Shown here: positions 23,951 through 38,154 of the stretch, piece after piece | Numbering within the stretch: the stretch's first letter is position 1 | Layout: each line of letters starts with the position of its first letter | Assembly (NCBI RefSeq): GCF_042767895.1 | Contig: NC_091571.1 | Span: 19,211,716 to 19,275,715 of the forward strand | Direction of reading: 5' to 3' | Length of the DNA stretch: 64,000 nucleotides | Source of the DNA: Penaeus vannamei | Lineage: Eukaryota; Arthropoda; Malacostraca; Decapoda; Penaeidae | Program-made: the position numbers and the translations under genes | The notes under the pieces: generated by a model | Told to the model about the DNA's origin: nothing | Databases searched by the model: none | Seen by the model: only the letters and a program-made list of their open reading frames with translations

Positions 23951-25331
23951 TAATGATGATAATTATGATGATAATATCAATGATAATGACAATAATAATG
24001 ATAATAATGATAAAATCATAATTATAATGATAATTTTGATAATTACTGCAATAATAGCAATAATCAACTCTACTCCAATAATTTTCAGACTAATAATGAC
24101 AATAGAAATAATATCATTATCATTGTCATTATAATTATTACTATTGTCAATATTATTTCTAAAATTATCATTATTGCTATTATCATTATAAAAATAGTTA
24201 TGATGATGAAAATAGCTATAATAATTAGCATAGTAATCATTATAACTGCAATAATGATGATAATAATGATAATCATGATGATAATGACTATAATGATAAT
24301 AATCATAAGAATAATGACAGTAATGATAATAATGATGATAATAATTATTATCCAGTCCATTTATAATGAAATAAAGGCCAAGAGTAATAAAATCCAAGAA
24401 TTCGAAAAAAACGGCAAAATCTAGCGTAGAAACGTCGAAAAAAAACCTTTTCGCTTTTTATTGGTAATTATGAGGATTTTAACATTAATTCAGATAATTG
24501 TGATGATTTTCATGATAATTCCTTCATTATATGCAATGATGATAATTGTGATGATAATGACAATGATAATGACAATAATAATGATAAAATCATAATTATA
24601 AGGATAATTTTGATAATTACTGCAATAATAACAATAATCAACTCTATTCCAATAATTTTCTGACTAATAATGACAATAGAAATAATAATAACATCATTAT
24701 CATTGCCATTATAATTATTACTATTGTCATTATTAATTCTAAAATTATCATTATTGCCATTATCATTATAAAAATAGTTATGATGATGAAAATAGCTATA
24801 ATAATTAGCATAATAATCATTATAACTGCAATAATGATTATCATAATGATAATCATGATGATAATGACTATAATGATAATCATAATAATGACAATAATGA
24901 TAATAATGATAATTATTATCCAGTCCACTTATAATGAAATAAAGGCCAAAAGTAATAAAATCCCAAAAGTCGAAAAAACGGCAAAATCTAGCGTATTACA
25001 ACCTTGTGAGAGAAACATCGAAAAAAAAACCTTTTCGCTTTTTATTGGTAATTATGAGGATATTAACATTAATTCAGGTAATTGTGATGATTTTGATGAT
25101 AATTCCTTCATTATATGCAATAATGATAATTATGATGATATTGTAAATAAAGTAATAAAATCCCAAAAGTCGAAAAAACGGCAAAATCTAGCGTATTACA
25201 GCCTTTTGAGAGAAACGTCGAAAAAAAACGTTTCGCTTTTTATTGGTAATTATAAGGATTTTAACATTAATTCAGGTAATTGTGATGATTTTCATGATAA
25301 TTCCTTCATTATATGCAATAATGAGGATAAC
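23951..25331 (-). repeat. AT-rich satellite, reverse, between LINE and LTR-like element
   Basis: Anchors end at about 24360 and 24928. A truncated unit follows, in which most of the triplet part is deleted at about 25140, so that the core motif recurs after only about 200 bp. The segment ends ...GAGGATAAC at the LTR-like element. Confidence 0.9.
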
Positions 25332-27887
25332 TGTAGTGTACGGCTCCGTACGTCCCGACTCTAAGGATGATGTCATCTCCATGAACATCGGCCAAAGCAA
25401 CACGACCCGCCAGAGACGAAGTCCCCGCCGTGTGCCACATGCGGTTATATCTCGCAGACGTATTTTTTCCTCCGCAGGCTTTCTTATTCATTTATTTTAT
25501 TTTTACAAGTTCAACCACCAGTCAAGAAGGATAGAGTTGACTGTATGTTTGTAGTGATGAAATGAAAGTTATTTTTATAACCATGAACGTAATTCTAACC
25601 AAGTCTCACTATTTTTATGGCGTTGAAGTCGCCAAGCGACTTATATATTTTTAAACCTGAATATTGTAAATATATTAAGGCTGAAATGCACAGTTCTTCC
25701 CACAACTATTCATTATCGGATTTTCTCCGTATCCTTTCCTTTATTTATTTTTTTTCTAATGTTCTTTCCTCTTGCCGACGTCTCCAAATTGTCGCGATAA
25801 CCACCGAAGGAAGTGACGGTCGTTACCTAGCTTCTTTTTTGTTTTTTCCCTTCCCTCTCTCGTCTCGGTTGTTTGGATTGCCGAATTATCGGCTTGGTCT
25901 TCAGCCACTTCATTTGCCTATTTCCTTCTTTCGCGCCATGCCTGGGGCTTGGCTTGGGGGTTTCTTTCGGGGTATATAGACTAGTGGTTGAGGGAAGGAA
26001 AATAACTTCGGTCCTGACCTCTGTCCCGCACTTTGGTCCTTCGCGGTTACAATTTTACCTGTGTTGTGCTCTCGCTCGGATTTACCCTGGGATATACTTT
26101 GCGCACGGATTTACCAGGATTGCTGAGTATCTCCTCAAAGCTAAGTGACATGGTTGTGTGTAGGAGACGACTGGTCTCTTTTGGACTTTAGCGTGACATG
26201 CTGCATTATTATCTGCAGGGTGCACCCTTTCGTGAAGTCCCATAACATTTTTGCGTATTTCCCAGTGTTTGAGAGCATTAGGACCAAGTGATTTAAAGGA
26301 ACACTGCTTGAGGATCCGTACCTCCAGTGTAATCATTTTTATAACTAAGTTATTACTTAGTTTCTTTTCATTCCTGCCTGAGGATCCGTACCTCCTGGAA
26401 TAAAGATCTTTTTCAGTACCTTTACGTACTTTATCGTTGATTGTTTTGTTTCGCTTAATGCGTGTTTGTTGATTTCTGCTTGATCTTGTTGGTGATCAAG
26501 CAGCCCTTTGTGATTGTACCTTCAGGGTGACTCTCCCTTTTTATGACTTAAGTTAATACTTCGTTTTATTTCGTTCGTACTTGAGGATTCATATCTCCTG
26601 TACATTTATTTTACAACCAAGTTAATTCATGTTACTTTCGTCCCTGCTTGAGGATTCGTACCTCTGGGGATAAAGATCTTTATCAAGATCTTTTTTTCGT
26701 AATTGTTTGATATAGGTTTCTGTTGATCTCTGCCTGACCTTGTGGGTGATCAGGCAGACTTTGTTGCTCCGTATCTCCTGATAAAGAGCCTTTATCACAT
26801 GATATGTGATTTTTGTTGTTGTTGTCGTTTGTTGTTTCGGCTGATTCCTGTCTGACCTTGTGGGTGTTCAGGCAGTCTTCGTGAATAGTCCCTTCCTTGA
26901 CTTTTTCAGCCTTCTTATTAATTTATTTCTTAATTCTTATGCACACAAGTACTCTTATTAGGTATCCGTCAGCATTAGCTTTGGTTTAACAGTTAGCATC
27001 CATTTGGGTTGGATGTTAACAATTTAACGTAATTTAGGGACTTGGATGTTTTTATGCTGACCCCCTAATAACAGTACTTCTGGAGTTGGGACGTCAACTT
27101 AGGGAGGACATTTTTATATTTCGTGGTAAGTTTTATCTGGTGTTAATTTCTCGTGCATCACCTCCGCTGTGATAAATCGGTGATGCACACACCTTTGTCT
27201 ACCTTTCCATGACTGAAAATGCCTGTACCCTAGTGAGTGCAACTTGCTCCTAAAATAAACATCATACCATCTTAGAGCTTTTACCCAATTCCAGTCAGGA
27301 CATAAATTGCTCTTATTTACCACCACTGAAGTTCTGGTTCTGACCAAGATTAGATGCATAAAATCTTTCTCTGACTCGGGTCTCCTAAACAGCATATTGC
27401 TGGTTGCTCTGATATCCCGCAACCCTTGAAAGGCTGTAAAAAGGCTAGTCAAATCAGAGAATATTAAGCTGATATTAAAAGAACAGATCAATTTTGCTAT
27501 ACCTGGGTTCCCGCTCCCAGCAGGCAGATGCTCAAACCGAAGGGAAGAAGAAGTGTATGATCTTGCTTTTTTCTTCCAAACACGTCCACGCAGACGCTCA
27601 GCCTACGCTATCTCCCTTTTCACATCTACACACTTACACATCCAACATTCAATACACGCATCCTGTACTTTCCTTCCACCCTTCTCTGATACAACGCCTA
27701 CACCCACTTACACAACACACACGGTTCCCGAACCTACTAATCGGGTGGTAGCAGCGTGCCGCAGGCCTGGAACCTTACATCTGTTCACTGCAGACGAATC
27801 TTTTCCCTTGAGCAAAAACTCCATATTCTCGGTTGAGCCCGGACTCAACCAGACAACTTAAGTCTACTGGGTCTACGCCCCGCTACA
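25332..27887. mobile_element. 2556 bp TGTAG...CTACA element, probable long solo LTR
   Basis: A non-satellite insertion with inverted terminal bases TGTAG (25332) and CTACA (ending 27887). It is flanked by ATAAC on the left and ATAAT on the right, which fits a 5 bp target-site duplication with one change. The satellite sequence reads through normally if the element and one flank are removed. No reading frame resembling gag or pol is present, so a solo LTR is the simplest reading. A TATA-like GGTATATAGA lies at 25971. Around 26300-26880 there are diverged ~200 bp tandem segments. They share GAGGATCCGTACCTCC-like strings, ATAAAGATCTTT and a hairpin of the type TGCTTGATC...GATCAAGCA. Orientation is not settled: the opposite strand begins TGTAGCGG, as does the Gypsy LTR at 11875. 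Confidence 0.65.
26290..26880 (+). repeat. Tandem hairpin-bearing subrepeats inside the LTR-like element
   Basis: Three related stem-loops occur at 26477-26502 (9 bp perfect stem), 26731-26756 and about 26849-26875. The arms change in related ways (TGCTTGATC, TGCCTGACC, CTGTCTGACC), and each is followed by a pyrimidine-rich segment. Between them recur GAGGATYCGTACCTC (26307, 26378, 26650) and AATAAAGATC or GATAAAGATC (26398, 26670). The function is unknown. Repeats in LTRs often serve transcription or RNA structure, but that is inference. Confidence 0.7.
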
Positions 27888-30800
27888 ATAATTATGATGA
27901 TAATGACAATGATAATGACAATAATAATGATAATGATAAAATCATAATTATAAGGATAATAATGATAATTACTGCAATAATAGCAATAATCAACTCTATT
28001 CCAATAATTTTCAGACTAATAATGACAAAAGAAAACAAAAATAACATCATTATCATTGGCATTATAATTATTACTATTGTAATAATTATAATAATTATGA
28101 TAGCAATAATTATCATTATTGCTATTATCATTATAAAAATAATTATGATGATGAAAATAGCTATAATAATTAGCATAATAATCATTATAACTGATATAGT
28201 GATGATAATAATAATGATAATCATGATGATAATAACTATAATGATAATAATCATAAGAATAATGACAGTAATGACAATAATGATGATATAATCCAGTCCC
28301 TTTATAATGAAATTAAGGCCAAAAGTAATAAAATCCCCAAAGTCGAAAAAACAGAAAAATCTTATGAGAAACGTCGAAAAAAAAACTTTATCGCTTTTTA
28401 TTGGTAATTATGAGGATTTTAACATTAATTCAGGTAATTGTGATGATTTTCATGATAATTCCTTCATTATATGCAATAATGATGATAATAATGATGATAA
28501 TTACAATGATAATGACAATAATAATGATAATGATAAAATCATAATTATAAGGATAATTTTGATAATTACTGCAATAATAACAATAATCAACTCTATTCCA
28601 ATAATTTTCAGACTAATAATGACAATAGAAATAATAATAACATCATTATCATTGTCATTATAATTATTATTATTGTCAATTTCTAAAATTATCATTATAA
28701 AAATAGTTATGATGATGAAAGTAGCTATAATAATAAGCATAATAATAATTATAACTGCAATAATGATAATAATGATGGTAATCATGATGATAATGACTAT
28801 AATGATAATCATATGAATAATGACAGTAATGATAATAATGATGATAATAATTATTATCCAGTCCATTTATAATGAAATAAAGGCCAAAAGTAATAAAATC
28901 CCATAAGTCGAAAAAACGGCAAAATCTAGCGTAATACAGCCTTTTGAGAGAAACACCGAAAAAAAAACTTTTCGCTTTTTATTGGTAAATATGAGGATTT
29001 TAACATTAATTCAGGTAATTATGATAATTTTCATGATAATTCCTTCATTATATGCAATTATGATGATAATTATGATGATAATGACAATGATAGTGACAAT
29101 AATAATGATAATAATGATAAAATCATGATTATAATGATAATTTTGATAATTACTGCAATAATAGCAATAATCAACTCTATTCCAATAATTACCAGACTAA
29201 TAATGACAATAGAAATAATAATATCATTATCATTGTCATTATAATTATTACTATTGTCATTACTATTTCTAAAATTATCATTATTGCTATTATCATTATA
29301 AAAATAATTATGATGAGGAAAATAGTTATAATAAATAGCATAGTAATCATTATAACTGCAATAATGATGATAATAATGATGATAATCATGAGGATAATGA
29401 CTATAATGATAATAATCATAAGAATAATGTCAATAATGATAATAATAATGATAATAATTATTATCCAGTCCATTTAAAATGAAATAAAGGCCAAACGGCA
29501 CAGCCTTTTGCGAGAAACTTAACGCTTTTTATTGGTAATTGTGAGGATTTTAACATTAATTCAGGTAATTGTGATGATTTTCATGATAATTCCTTCATTA
29601 TATGCAATAATGATGATAATCATGATGATAATGACAATGATAATGACAATAATAATGATAATGATAAAATCATAATCATAAGGATAATTTTGATAATTAC
29701 TGCAATAATAGCAATAATCAACACTATTCCAATAATTTTCTGACTAATAATGACAATAGGAATAATAATAACACCATTATCATTGACATAATTATTACTA
29801 TTGTCATTATTATTTCTAAAATTTTCATTATTGCTATTATCATTATAAAAATAGTTATGATGATGAAAATAGCTATAATAATTAGCATAGTAACCATTAT
29901 AACTGCAATAATGATGATAATAATGATGATAATCATGATGGTAATGGCTATAATGATAATAATCCCAAGAAAAATGACAGTAATGATAATAATGATCATA
30001 ATAATTATTATCCAGTCCATTTATAATGAAATAAAGGCCTAAATTAATAAAATCCCAAAATTTTACAATATAGGCGTATTACAGCCTTTTGCGAGAAACG
30101 TCGAAAAAAACTAAAAATAATTAGCATAGTAACCATTATAACTGCAATAATGATGATAATAATGATGATAATCTTGATGATAATGACTATAATGATATTA
30201 ATCATAAGAATAATGACAGTAGTGATAATAATGATGATAATTATTATCCAGTCCATTTACAATGAAATAAAGGCCAAAAGTAATAAAATCCCACAATTCG
30301 AAAAAACGGCAAAATCTAGCGTATTACAGCCTTTTGAGAGAAACCTCGAAAAAAAACCTTTTCGCTTTTTATTGGTAATTATGAGGATTTTAACATTAAT
30401 TCAGGTAATTGTGATGATTTTCATGATAATTCCTTCATTATATGCAATAATGATGATAAATATAATGATAATGACAATGATAATGACAATAATAATGATA
30501 ATAATGATAAATTCATAATTATAAGGATTATAATGATAAAATCATAATTATAATCATAGTTTTGATAATTACTGCAATAATAGCAATAATCAACTCTATT
30601 CCAATAATTTTCAAACTAATAAGGACAATAGGAATGATAAAAACATCATTATCAATGTCATTGTAACTATTACTATAGTCATTATTAGTTCTAAAATTAT
30701 CATTATTGCAAATATCATTTTAAAAATACTTATGATGATGAAATAGCTATAATAATTTGCATAATAATCATTATAACTGCTATAATGATGATAATAATGA

Positions 30801-33800
30801 TAATCATGATGATAATGACTATAATGATGATATCATAAGAATGATGACAATAATGTTAATGATGATAATAAATATTATCCAGTCCATTTATAATGAAATA
30901 AAGGCCAAAAGTAATAAAATCCCAAAAGTCGAAAAACGGCAAAATCTCGCGTATTACAGCCTTATGAGAGAAACGTCGAAAAAAAACTTTTTCGCTTTTT
31001 ATTGGTAATTATGAGGATATTAACCATAATTCAGGTAATTGTGATGATTTTCATGATAGTTCCTTCATTATATACAATAATGATGATAATTATGATGATA
31101 ATGATAATGATAATAATGATAAAATCATAATTGTAAGGATAATTTTGATGATTACTGCAATAATAGCAATAATCAACTCTATTCAGATAATTTTCAGACT
31201 AATAATGACAATAGAATTAAAAATGACATCATTATCATTGTCATTATAATTATTACTATTGTCATTATTTCTAAAATTATCATTATTGCTATTATCATTA
31301 TAAAAATAGTTATGATGATGAAAATAGCTATAATAATTAGCAAAATAATCATTATAACTGCAATAATGATGATAATAATAATGATAATCATGATGGTAAT
31401 GACTATAATGATAATCATAAGAATAATGACAGTAATGATAATAATGAGGATAATAATTATCATCCAGTCCATTTATAATGAAATAAAGGCCAAAAGTAAT
31501 AAAATCCCAAAAGTCGTAAAAAACGGCAAAATAGAGCGTATTACAGCCATTTGAGAGAAACGTCTAAAAAAGCCCTTTTTTTTATTGGTAATTATAAGGA
31601 TTTTAACATTAATTCAGGTAATTGTGATGATTTTCATGATAATTCCTTCATTATTTGCAATAATGATGATAATTATGATGATAATGACAATGATAATGAC
31701 TAATAATTATAATAATGATAAAATCATAATTATAAGGACAATTTTGATAATTACTGCAATAATAGCAATAATCAACTCTATTCCAATATTTTTCTGACTA
31801 ATAATGACAATAGAAATAATAATAACATCATTATCATTGTCATTATAATTATTAATATTGTTATTATTATTTCTAAAATTATCATTATTGCTATTATCAT
31901 TATAAAAATAGTTATGATGATGAAAGTAGGTATAATAATTAGCATAATAATCATTATAACTGCAATAATGATGATAATAATGATGATAATCATGATTATA
32001 ATCATGATGATAATGACTATAATGATAATAATCATGATGATAATGACTATAATGATAATAATCATAAGAATAATGAGAGTAATGATAATAATGATGATAA
32101 TAATTATTATCTAGTCCATTTATAATGAAATAAAGGCCAAAAGTAATAAAATCCCATAAGTCGAAAAAACAGCAAAACCGAGCGTATTACAGCCTTTTCG
32201 GAGAAACGTCGAAAAAAACCCTTTTCGCTTTTTATTGGTAATTATGAGGATTTTAACATTAATTCAGATAATTGTGATGATTTTCATGATAATTCCTTCA
32301 TTATATGCAATAATGATAATAATTATGATGATAATGACAAAGATAATGACAATAATAATGATAATAATGATATAATTATAACGATAAATATAATTACTGC
32401 AATAATAGCAATAATCAACTCTATTCCCATAATTTTCAGACTAATAATGAGAATTGAAATAATAATAACATCATTATCATTGTCATTATAATTATTAATA
32501 TTGTAAATTTCTAAAATTATCATTATATCTATTATCATTGTAAAAATAGTTATGATGTTGAAAATAGCTATAATAATTAGCATAATAATCATTATAACTG
32601 CAATAATGAGGATAAAAATGAGGATAATCATGATGGTAATGACTATAAGGATAATCATAAGAATAATGACAGTAATGATAATAATGATGATAATAATTAT
32701 TATCCAGTCCATTTATAATGAAATAAAGGCCAAAAGTAATAAAATCCCAGAAGTCGAAAAAACGGCAAAATCTAGCGTATTACAGCCTTTTTAGAGAAAC
32801 GTCGAAAATTTTTTTTTTCCTTTTTTATAAGTAATTATGAGGATTTTAACATTAATTCAGGTAATTGTGATGATTTTCATGATAATTCCTACATTATATG
32901 CAATAATGATGATGATTATGATGATAATGACAATGATAATGACAATAATAATGATAATAATTATAAAATCATAATTAAATTAATTTTGATAATTACTGCA
33001 ATAATAGCAGTAATCAACTCTATTCCAATAATTTTCAGACTAATAATGACAATAGAAATAATAATAACATCATTATCATTGGCATTATAATTATTAATAT
33101 TGTCATTATTATTTCTAAAATTATCATTATTGCTATTATCATTATAAAAATAGTTAGGATGATGAAAATAGCTATATTAATTAGCATAATAATCATTATA
33201 ACTGTAATAATGATGATAATCATGATAATCATGATGATAATGACTATAATGATAATAATCATAAGAATAATGAGAGTAATGATAATAATGATGATAATAA
33301 TTATTATCCAGTGCATTTATTATGAAATAAAGGCCAAAAGTAATAAAATCCCAAAAATCGAAAAAATGGCAAAATCTAGCGTATTGCAGCCTTTTGAGAG
33401 AAACCTCGAAAAAAAACCTTTTCGCTTTTTATTGGTAATTATGAGGATTTTAACATTAATTCAGGTAATTGTGATGATTTTCATGATAATTCCTTTATTA
33501 TATGCAATAATGATGATAATTATGATGATAATGACAATGATAATGACAATAATACTTATAATAATAATAATAAAATCATAATTATAATGATATTTTTGAC
33601 AATCACTGCAATAATAGCAATAATCAACTCTATTCCAATAATTTTCAGACTAATAATGACAAAAGAAATAATAATAACATCATTATCATTGCCATTATAA
33701 TTATTGCTATTGTCATTATTATTTCTAAAATTATCATTATTGTTATTATCATTATAAAAATAGTTATGATGATGAAAATAGTTATAATAATTAGCATAAT

Positions 33801-34580
33801 AATCATTATAACTGCAATAATGAGGATAATAATGATGATGATAATGACTATAATGATAATAATCCTAAGAATAATGATAGTAATGATAATAATGATGATA
33901 ATAATCATTATCCAGTCCATTTATAATGAAATAAAGGCCAAAAGTAATAAAATCCCAAAAGTCGAAAAAAAAACGGCAAAATCTAGCGCATACAGCCTTT
34001 TGAAAGAAACGTCAAAAAAAAAAAAACTTTTCGGTTTTTATTGGTAATTATGAGGATTTTAACATTAATTCGGGGAACTGTGTTGATTTTCATGATAATT
34101 CCTACATTATATGCAATAATGATAATAATTATGATGATAATTATGATGATAATGACAATAATAATGATAATAATGATACAATCATAATTATAAGGATAAT
34201 TTTGATAATTACTGCAATAATAGCAATCATCAACTCTATTCCAATAATTTTCTGACTAATAATGACAATAGAAATATCAATATCACTGTCATTATAATTA
34301 TTACTATTGTCATTATTATTTCTAAAATTATCATTATTGCTATTATCATTATAAAAATAGCTATGATGATGAAAATAGCTATAATAATTGGCATATTAAT
34401 CATTATAACCTTAATAATGATGATAATAATGATGATAATGATGATAGTAATGACTATAATGATAATAATCATAAGAATAATGACAGTAATGATAATAATG
34501 ATGATAATTGTTATTGCAATAATAGCAATAATTAACTCTATTCCAATAGTTTTCATAATGATAATAACAATAATAAGCAC
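27888..34580 (-). repeat. AT-rich satellite, reverse, long array
   Basis: Units with anchors ending at about 28292, 28866, 29473, 30020, 30256, 30890, 31472, 32118, 32712, 33316 and 33920, and a last degenerate copy near 34500. Two copies (30020 and 30256) are closer because one unit is mostly deleted. No gene is supported. The array is duplicated in reverse at 49831-56517. Confidence 0.92.
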
Positions 34581-36719
34581 GTTTCCTTAAGAATAAAAAA
34601 GAAGAAAGAAAGAAACAAAGAAAAAGAAAAGAAAAGAAAAAGTCCACAAATTAGACTTATCACCATTCTTTATGTTTTTCTGTTGAATTATTTGCACGGA
34701 AATTAGAAAACGGGGAATGATTTTTTTTTTCTCTCTCTCTCTCTCTTGCATCCTCTGAACTTCATATACGTAATCATAAGTAAGCATTGTTGTTTTCTGA
34801 TCGCTGTTTGGCATATGATATGATGAGATTATCACCACTATCATAATTGTTATCATGACTAGTAGTATTGTTATTATTACAAGTAATATTGTTTTAACAG
34901 CATTATTGTTTATATTGTTATCACGACTATTATTAGTTAATATTATGTCAGTGATGTTTTATGTGTCATAACAGTAGTAGTGGTATTTGTCATAACAGCA
35001 GTAATATTATCATAATGATGCAATTCTGTTAATGAAAGTAATAATAATGATAATAATAAATGTTTATCTATATATACAAGTTTCTCCTATATAGTCTCAG
35101 AATCCTTGTTTTCTTACGTATACTGCATTCAAAGAAAACAGTGATCTTTCTCTCATGTTCTATTTCTTTTTTTTCTCTCTCTCTTGTTCTTCTAATTCTC
35201 GTGTCTTTCTTTTAATAGATCTCTATATTTTAATTTAAAAATACCTTAAAGTATTCAGGATGTGTTAATGGTAATTAATATTTTGCCACAGAAACATAGG
35301 CTTATTCATATGATACCTGTGGTTGTTAAAATTGTATGTATATTTATCTGTATCTATATTTATCAATCAATCAATCATTCTAAGGACTAAATGACCAAGA
35401 TATTACACATCTTGCATTGGAAGATATGACAACGTGACACTACTGAGTCAACACACCAAAATGTTTAGTTTGTAGGAAAATTGTGTGTGTTTTGAATACT
35501 TGCAAGTGTACTTCATTAATTTTGCTTCGTTGTCATTTTCCTTGTCTTTGGCAATTTGATTAATACCTTTTTGCTTTCTGTGTAATGAACTCTTCAAATC
35601 CCTTTAGCTTGTTTCTATTTTTGTTTGGACAATTGATGGCAACATATCTATTTACTAACTTCTGCGTTTAAAATGAATAAGCCCCGATGCCCAAGCTGTA
35701 CCAAGAAAAAGAAAGCGATTTCGCCTCAGATTGCGTTAGAATTGCAGGCGTAAGGCTTTTATCATAATTCTGATACCTGTTATAAGAAAGTGGAGAAATG
35801 TGAACGAGGTTGGGCCAATTATAATTTTAACGGTTGGCTGAAAGTGTACATAGTTTTTAGAATGTATCAACTGCGCGCCTGTCATTTTGGTGCTAAAATT
35901 GGTGTCGGATATGTTTTACAATACAGTGAAAGGATAAGAGTTGCTATGGCAATAAGATTTTCAGGTGATATTGTCAAACTTCATTAATTTCTTCCAGCTC
36001 GAGTCTAGATTGAAATGTACGTGTAGGTCGTTATGAAACAGGAACAATCAGCTCTCATGATTGGAGAAACATGAGAGGCAGTAAAGAAACACACAGTACA
36101 AAAAATCAGCATTTTAAAGTAGGCTGTAACAACTACCTTTACAATTATGTCTCGAAGAGACGTGTTAGAGAGGAGCCACTGCCACCACCCACTTAGTTGG
36201 CGTGTGTATATATGGGAACGTGTGTATATACAAGAAGAATGATAGTATAGAAGACGGATGTGGGGAAAGGAGAGAAAGAGTGTAAATGCAGTATGTGTGT
36301 GTAGTGAATATATATGGTACGAGTTCACCGAGGTTGGTAAGCGTGAATTGAGGCGAAGAGAGGCGTATGCAGAGAGATTAACCTAACGCAACTAAGCAGA
36401 TACCCACTTTGATAAAATAAGTAAAAAGAAATAAAACTTGTGCCATTGGAGCTAGGTAGCTGGGTTGTCAACTACCCTTTTAGCATTCTCTTTCTATCAT
36501 TGTCAAATTCGGGCGTTTGAATAGTTAAACGAATTTATAAAACACAAGAAAACAAACGATGTAGTAAAATGACACTAAAATACGAACATTAAATGAAACG
36601 AAAACAATAAAACAAATCATGAAATAAGGTAAAATCCAATCCAATCAAATGAACAGTAAAAGTAAAGCAAAAGGAACTTGAACCATCAATAGAACGGTAA
36701 AACAGAACAGAACACTGTA
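34581..36719. other. Low-copy or unknown sequence, no recognised gene
   Basis: Begins with a purine microsatellite (AAGAAAGAAAGAAAC type, about 34596-34645) and a CT run (about 34730-34746), then ordinary AT-rich DNA with (ATCA)n at about 35361. Frames of 65 codons (35790) and 107 codons (minus, 36328-36005) are open and are kept in the right-arm copy, but they show no motif or codon pattern that suggests a gene. GTATATA-rich strings lie at about 36205-36230. Confidence 0.5.
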
Positions 36720-38154
36720 AATCAAACGATGAAACAAAATGCACTTAATACATTAAAACACTGAGCATAAAAACGGTAAACACAGTAAAACACAAACGAT
36801 ATAATAAAAATCCCAAAAATGATAACAAGATATGCAGGTCAACGAAGTCACTTTTATCGAATAAATACCTGACCAATTATTTCTTACAACCTATAGTAAC
36901 TATCTCCACGACCACTTATATCTAAGACAGGTGAAAGCATATTCCGGGGTTCCACGGACTGTCTTCATCAAGGCAGACCACCAGCAAGAATCCCATCTCC
37001 TTTATATGTGTACTTACCATGTTGTTTGTGGGCGGGAATAGTGTAAAACGTTGGTTCTTTTTTCTTTTGATTAAGATAAATAAAACAAACCCATGTGTAT
37101 GAAATTTTAAATCTCATTTAATGTAATAAAATAAGTTCAAATGAAAATCCATAAAAAAACTAAATCAAAATAATTGTGCAAAAACAACCAATATTTTATA
37201 AAATCACTTAAGATACTTTATATGAAACACTTGAATAAGCCAAATTAAGAAAAAGGAAGATATTTTAAATAATTGTGATTCAAGACCTAAAATTCAATGG
37301 ACCTCAGATATTTAAAAGAATATATTTATAAAAGTCTTAACATATAAAAATAAAGAGCATCATCCTCGGGGGGTAAACATAAAATAATGCAAAAAATACA
37401 AGCAAATTATTGTATTTGGTAAAAAAAAATGTTTGGCAGAGGAACGTACGCGAGCATCCTCCTCATTTCGCCAGATAAACGCCCTTTTTCTCGGGGCCTG
37501 TTGTTGATTTCCGAGTTCGGACAATGCGTCACATTGTAGAGTATAAACCATTGGGTAAATGGGCGATGTCAGTAAGGTAACCCAACAATCCCCTTGGAAA
37601 TAGTAGGGCAAAATAACGCTACCTCGCGTGTTCCACCAGGAACTGGTGTTACCACCTTGAAGTCATCGTTTTATTTTATTTTATTTTTTTACCCGTGGAA
37701 GAGTTGGAGGTAAGAAAAGATATTTCATTTATGTTTTATTACCTCCTGGAGTGATCGTTAGATATTTTGCGAAGACCATCATTACAAGGTTTTGATCCTC
37801 ATCCCCCCCCCCCCCCCCCGCACACCATGTGTTGAATAGTCATTTCTTTTCATGGGAAATGTTACAAAAGAATCTATCAAATAATAAAATAAAAGATAAA
37901 AACCCAAAAGAGGAGCAAAAATGGGATTAGCGGCCTCTCTTGGTGGCCTTGGGTCACCGTGACAACAGGCAAATTTGAAGCCATAGATGAAGTAGTCAGT
38001 ATAGCTGCTGCAGTTATCGTTGCTTTATTCCCCTCCGGTAACTGTAATTCCTTGACTATCAAGATTTCAATTGAATTTTAATGTTTTGTGTCCAGATTTC
38101 AAGAGATTGGCCATATATAATTTACTTAACACACGCACGCGCACACACACATAA
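36720..38154. other. Unique sequence without recognised features
   Basis: AT-rich DNA that is not in the right arm of the inverted duplication. It contains a run of 17 C at 37803-37819 and short A-rich stretches. The open frames (83 and 61 codons on the minus strand) have no recognisable motif. Nothing else is seen. Confidence 0.5.

Larger units (their letters stand above)
20422..36719 (+). repeat. Left arm of >16 kb inverted duplication
   Basis: The sequence is repeated in reverse complement at 47703-64000. Matching points add to nearly the same total throughout: 36719+47703=84422, 27887+56518=84405 and 20764+63664=84428. Net length differences are therefore only tens of bases. Shared features are the RTE-like LINE, the 2556 bp LTR-like element, every satellite copy and the unique 34.6-36.7 kb segment. 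The outer end is not reached, because the right arm runs to the window edge. Confidence 0.97.

Noticed and set aside
1..34580. Dozens of open frames encoding Ile/Met-rich or Tyr/His/Asn-rich peptides in the satellite
   Set aside because: They follow from ATT/ATC/AAT triplet composition, occur on both strands of the same DNA and have no protein domain. They are treated as repeat translation, not genes.
35790..36328. Small frames of 65 and 107 codons conserved in both arms
   Set aside because: Conservation between arms reflects the recent duplication, not selection, and no motif is seen.
37803..37819. C17 homopolymer (and the G13 run at 17809-17821) as functional sites
   Set aside because: Simple homopolymers, prone to sequencing error, with no supporting context.
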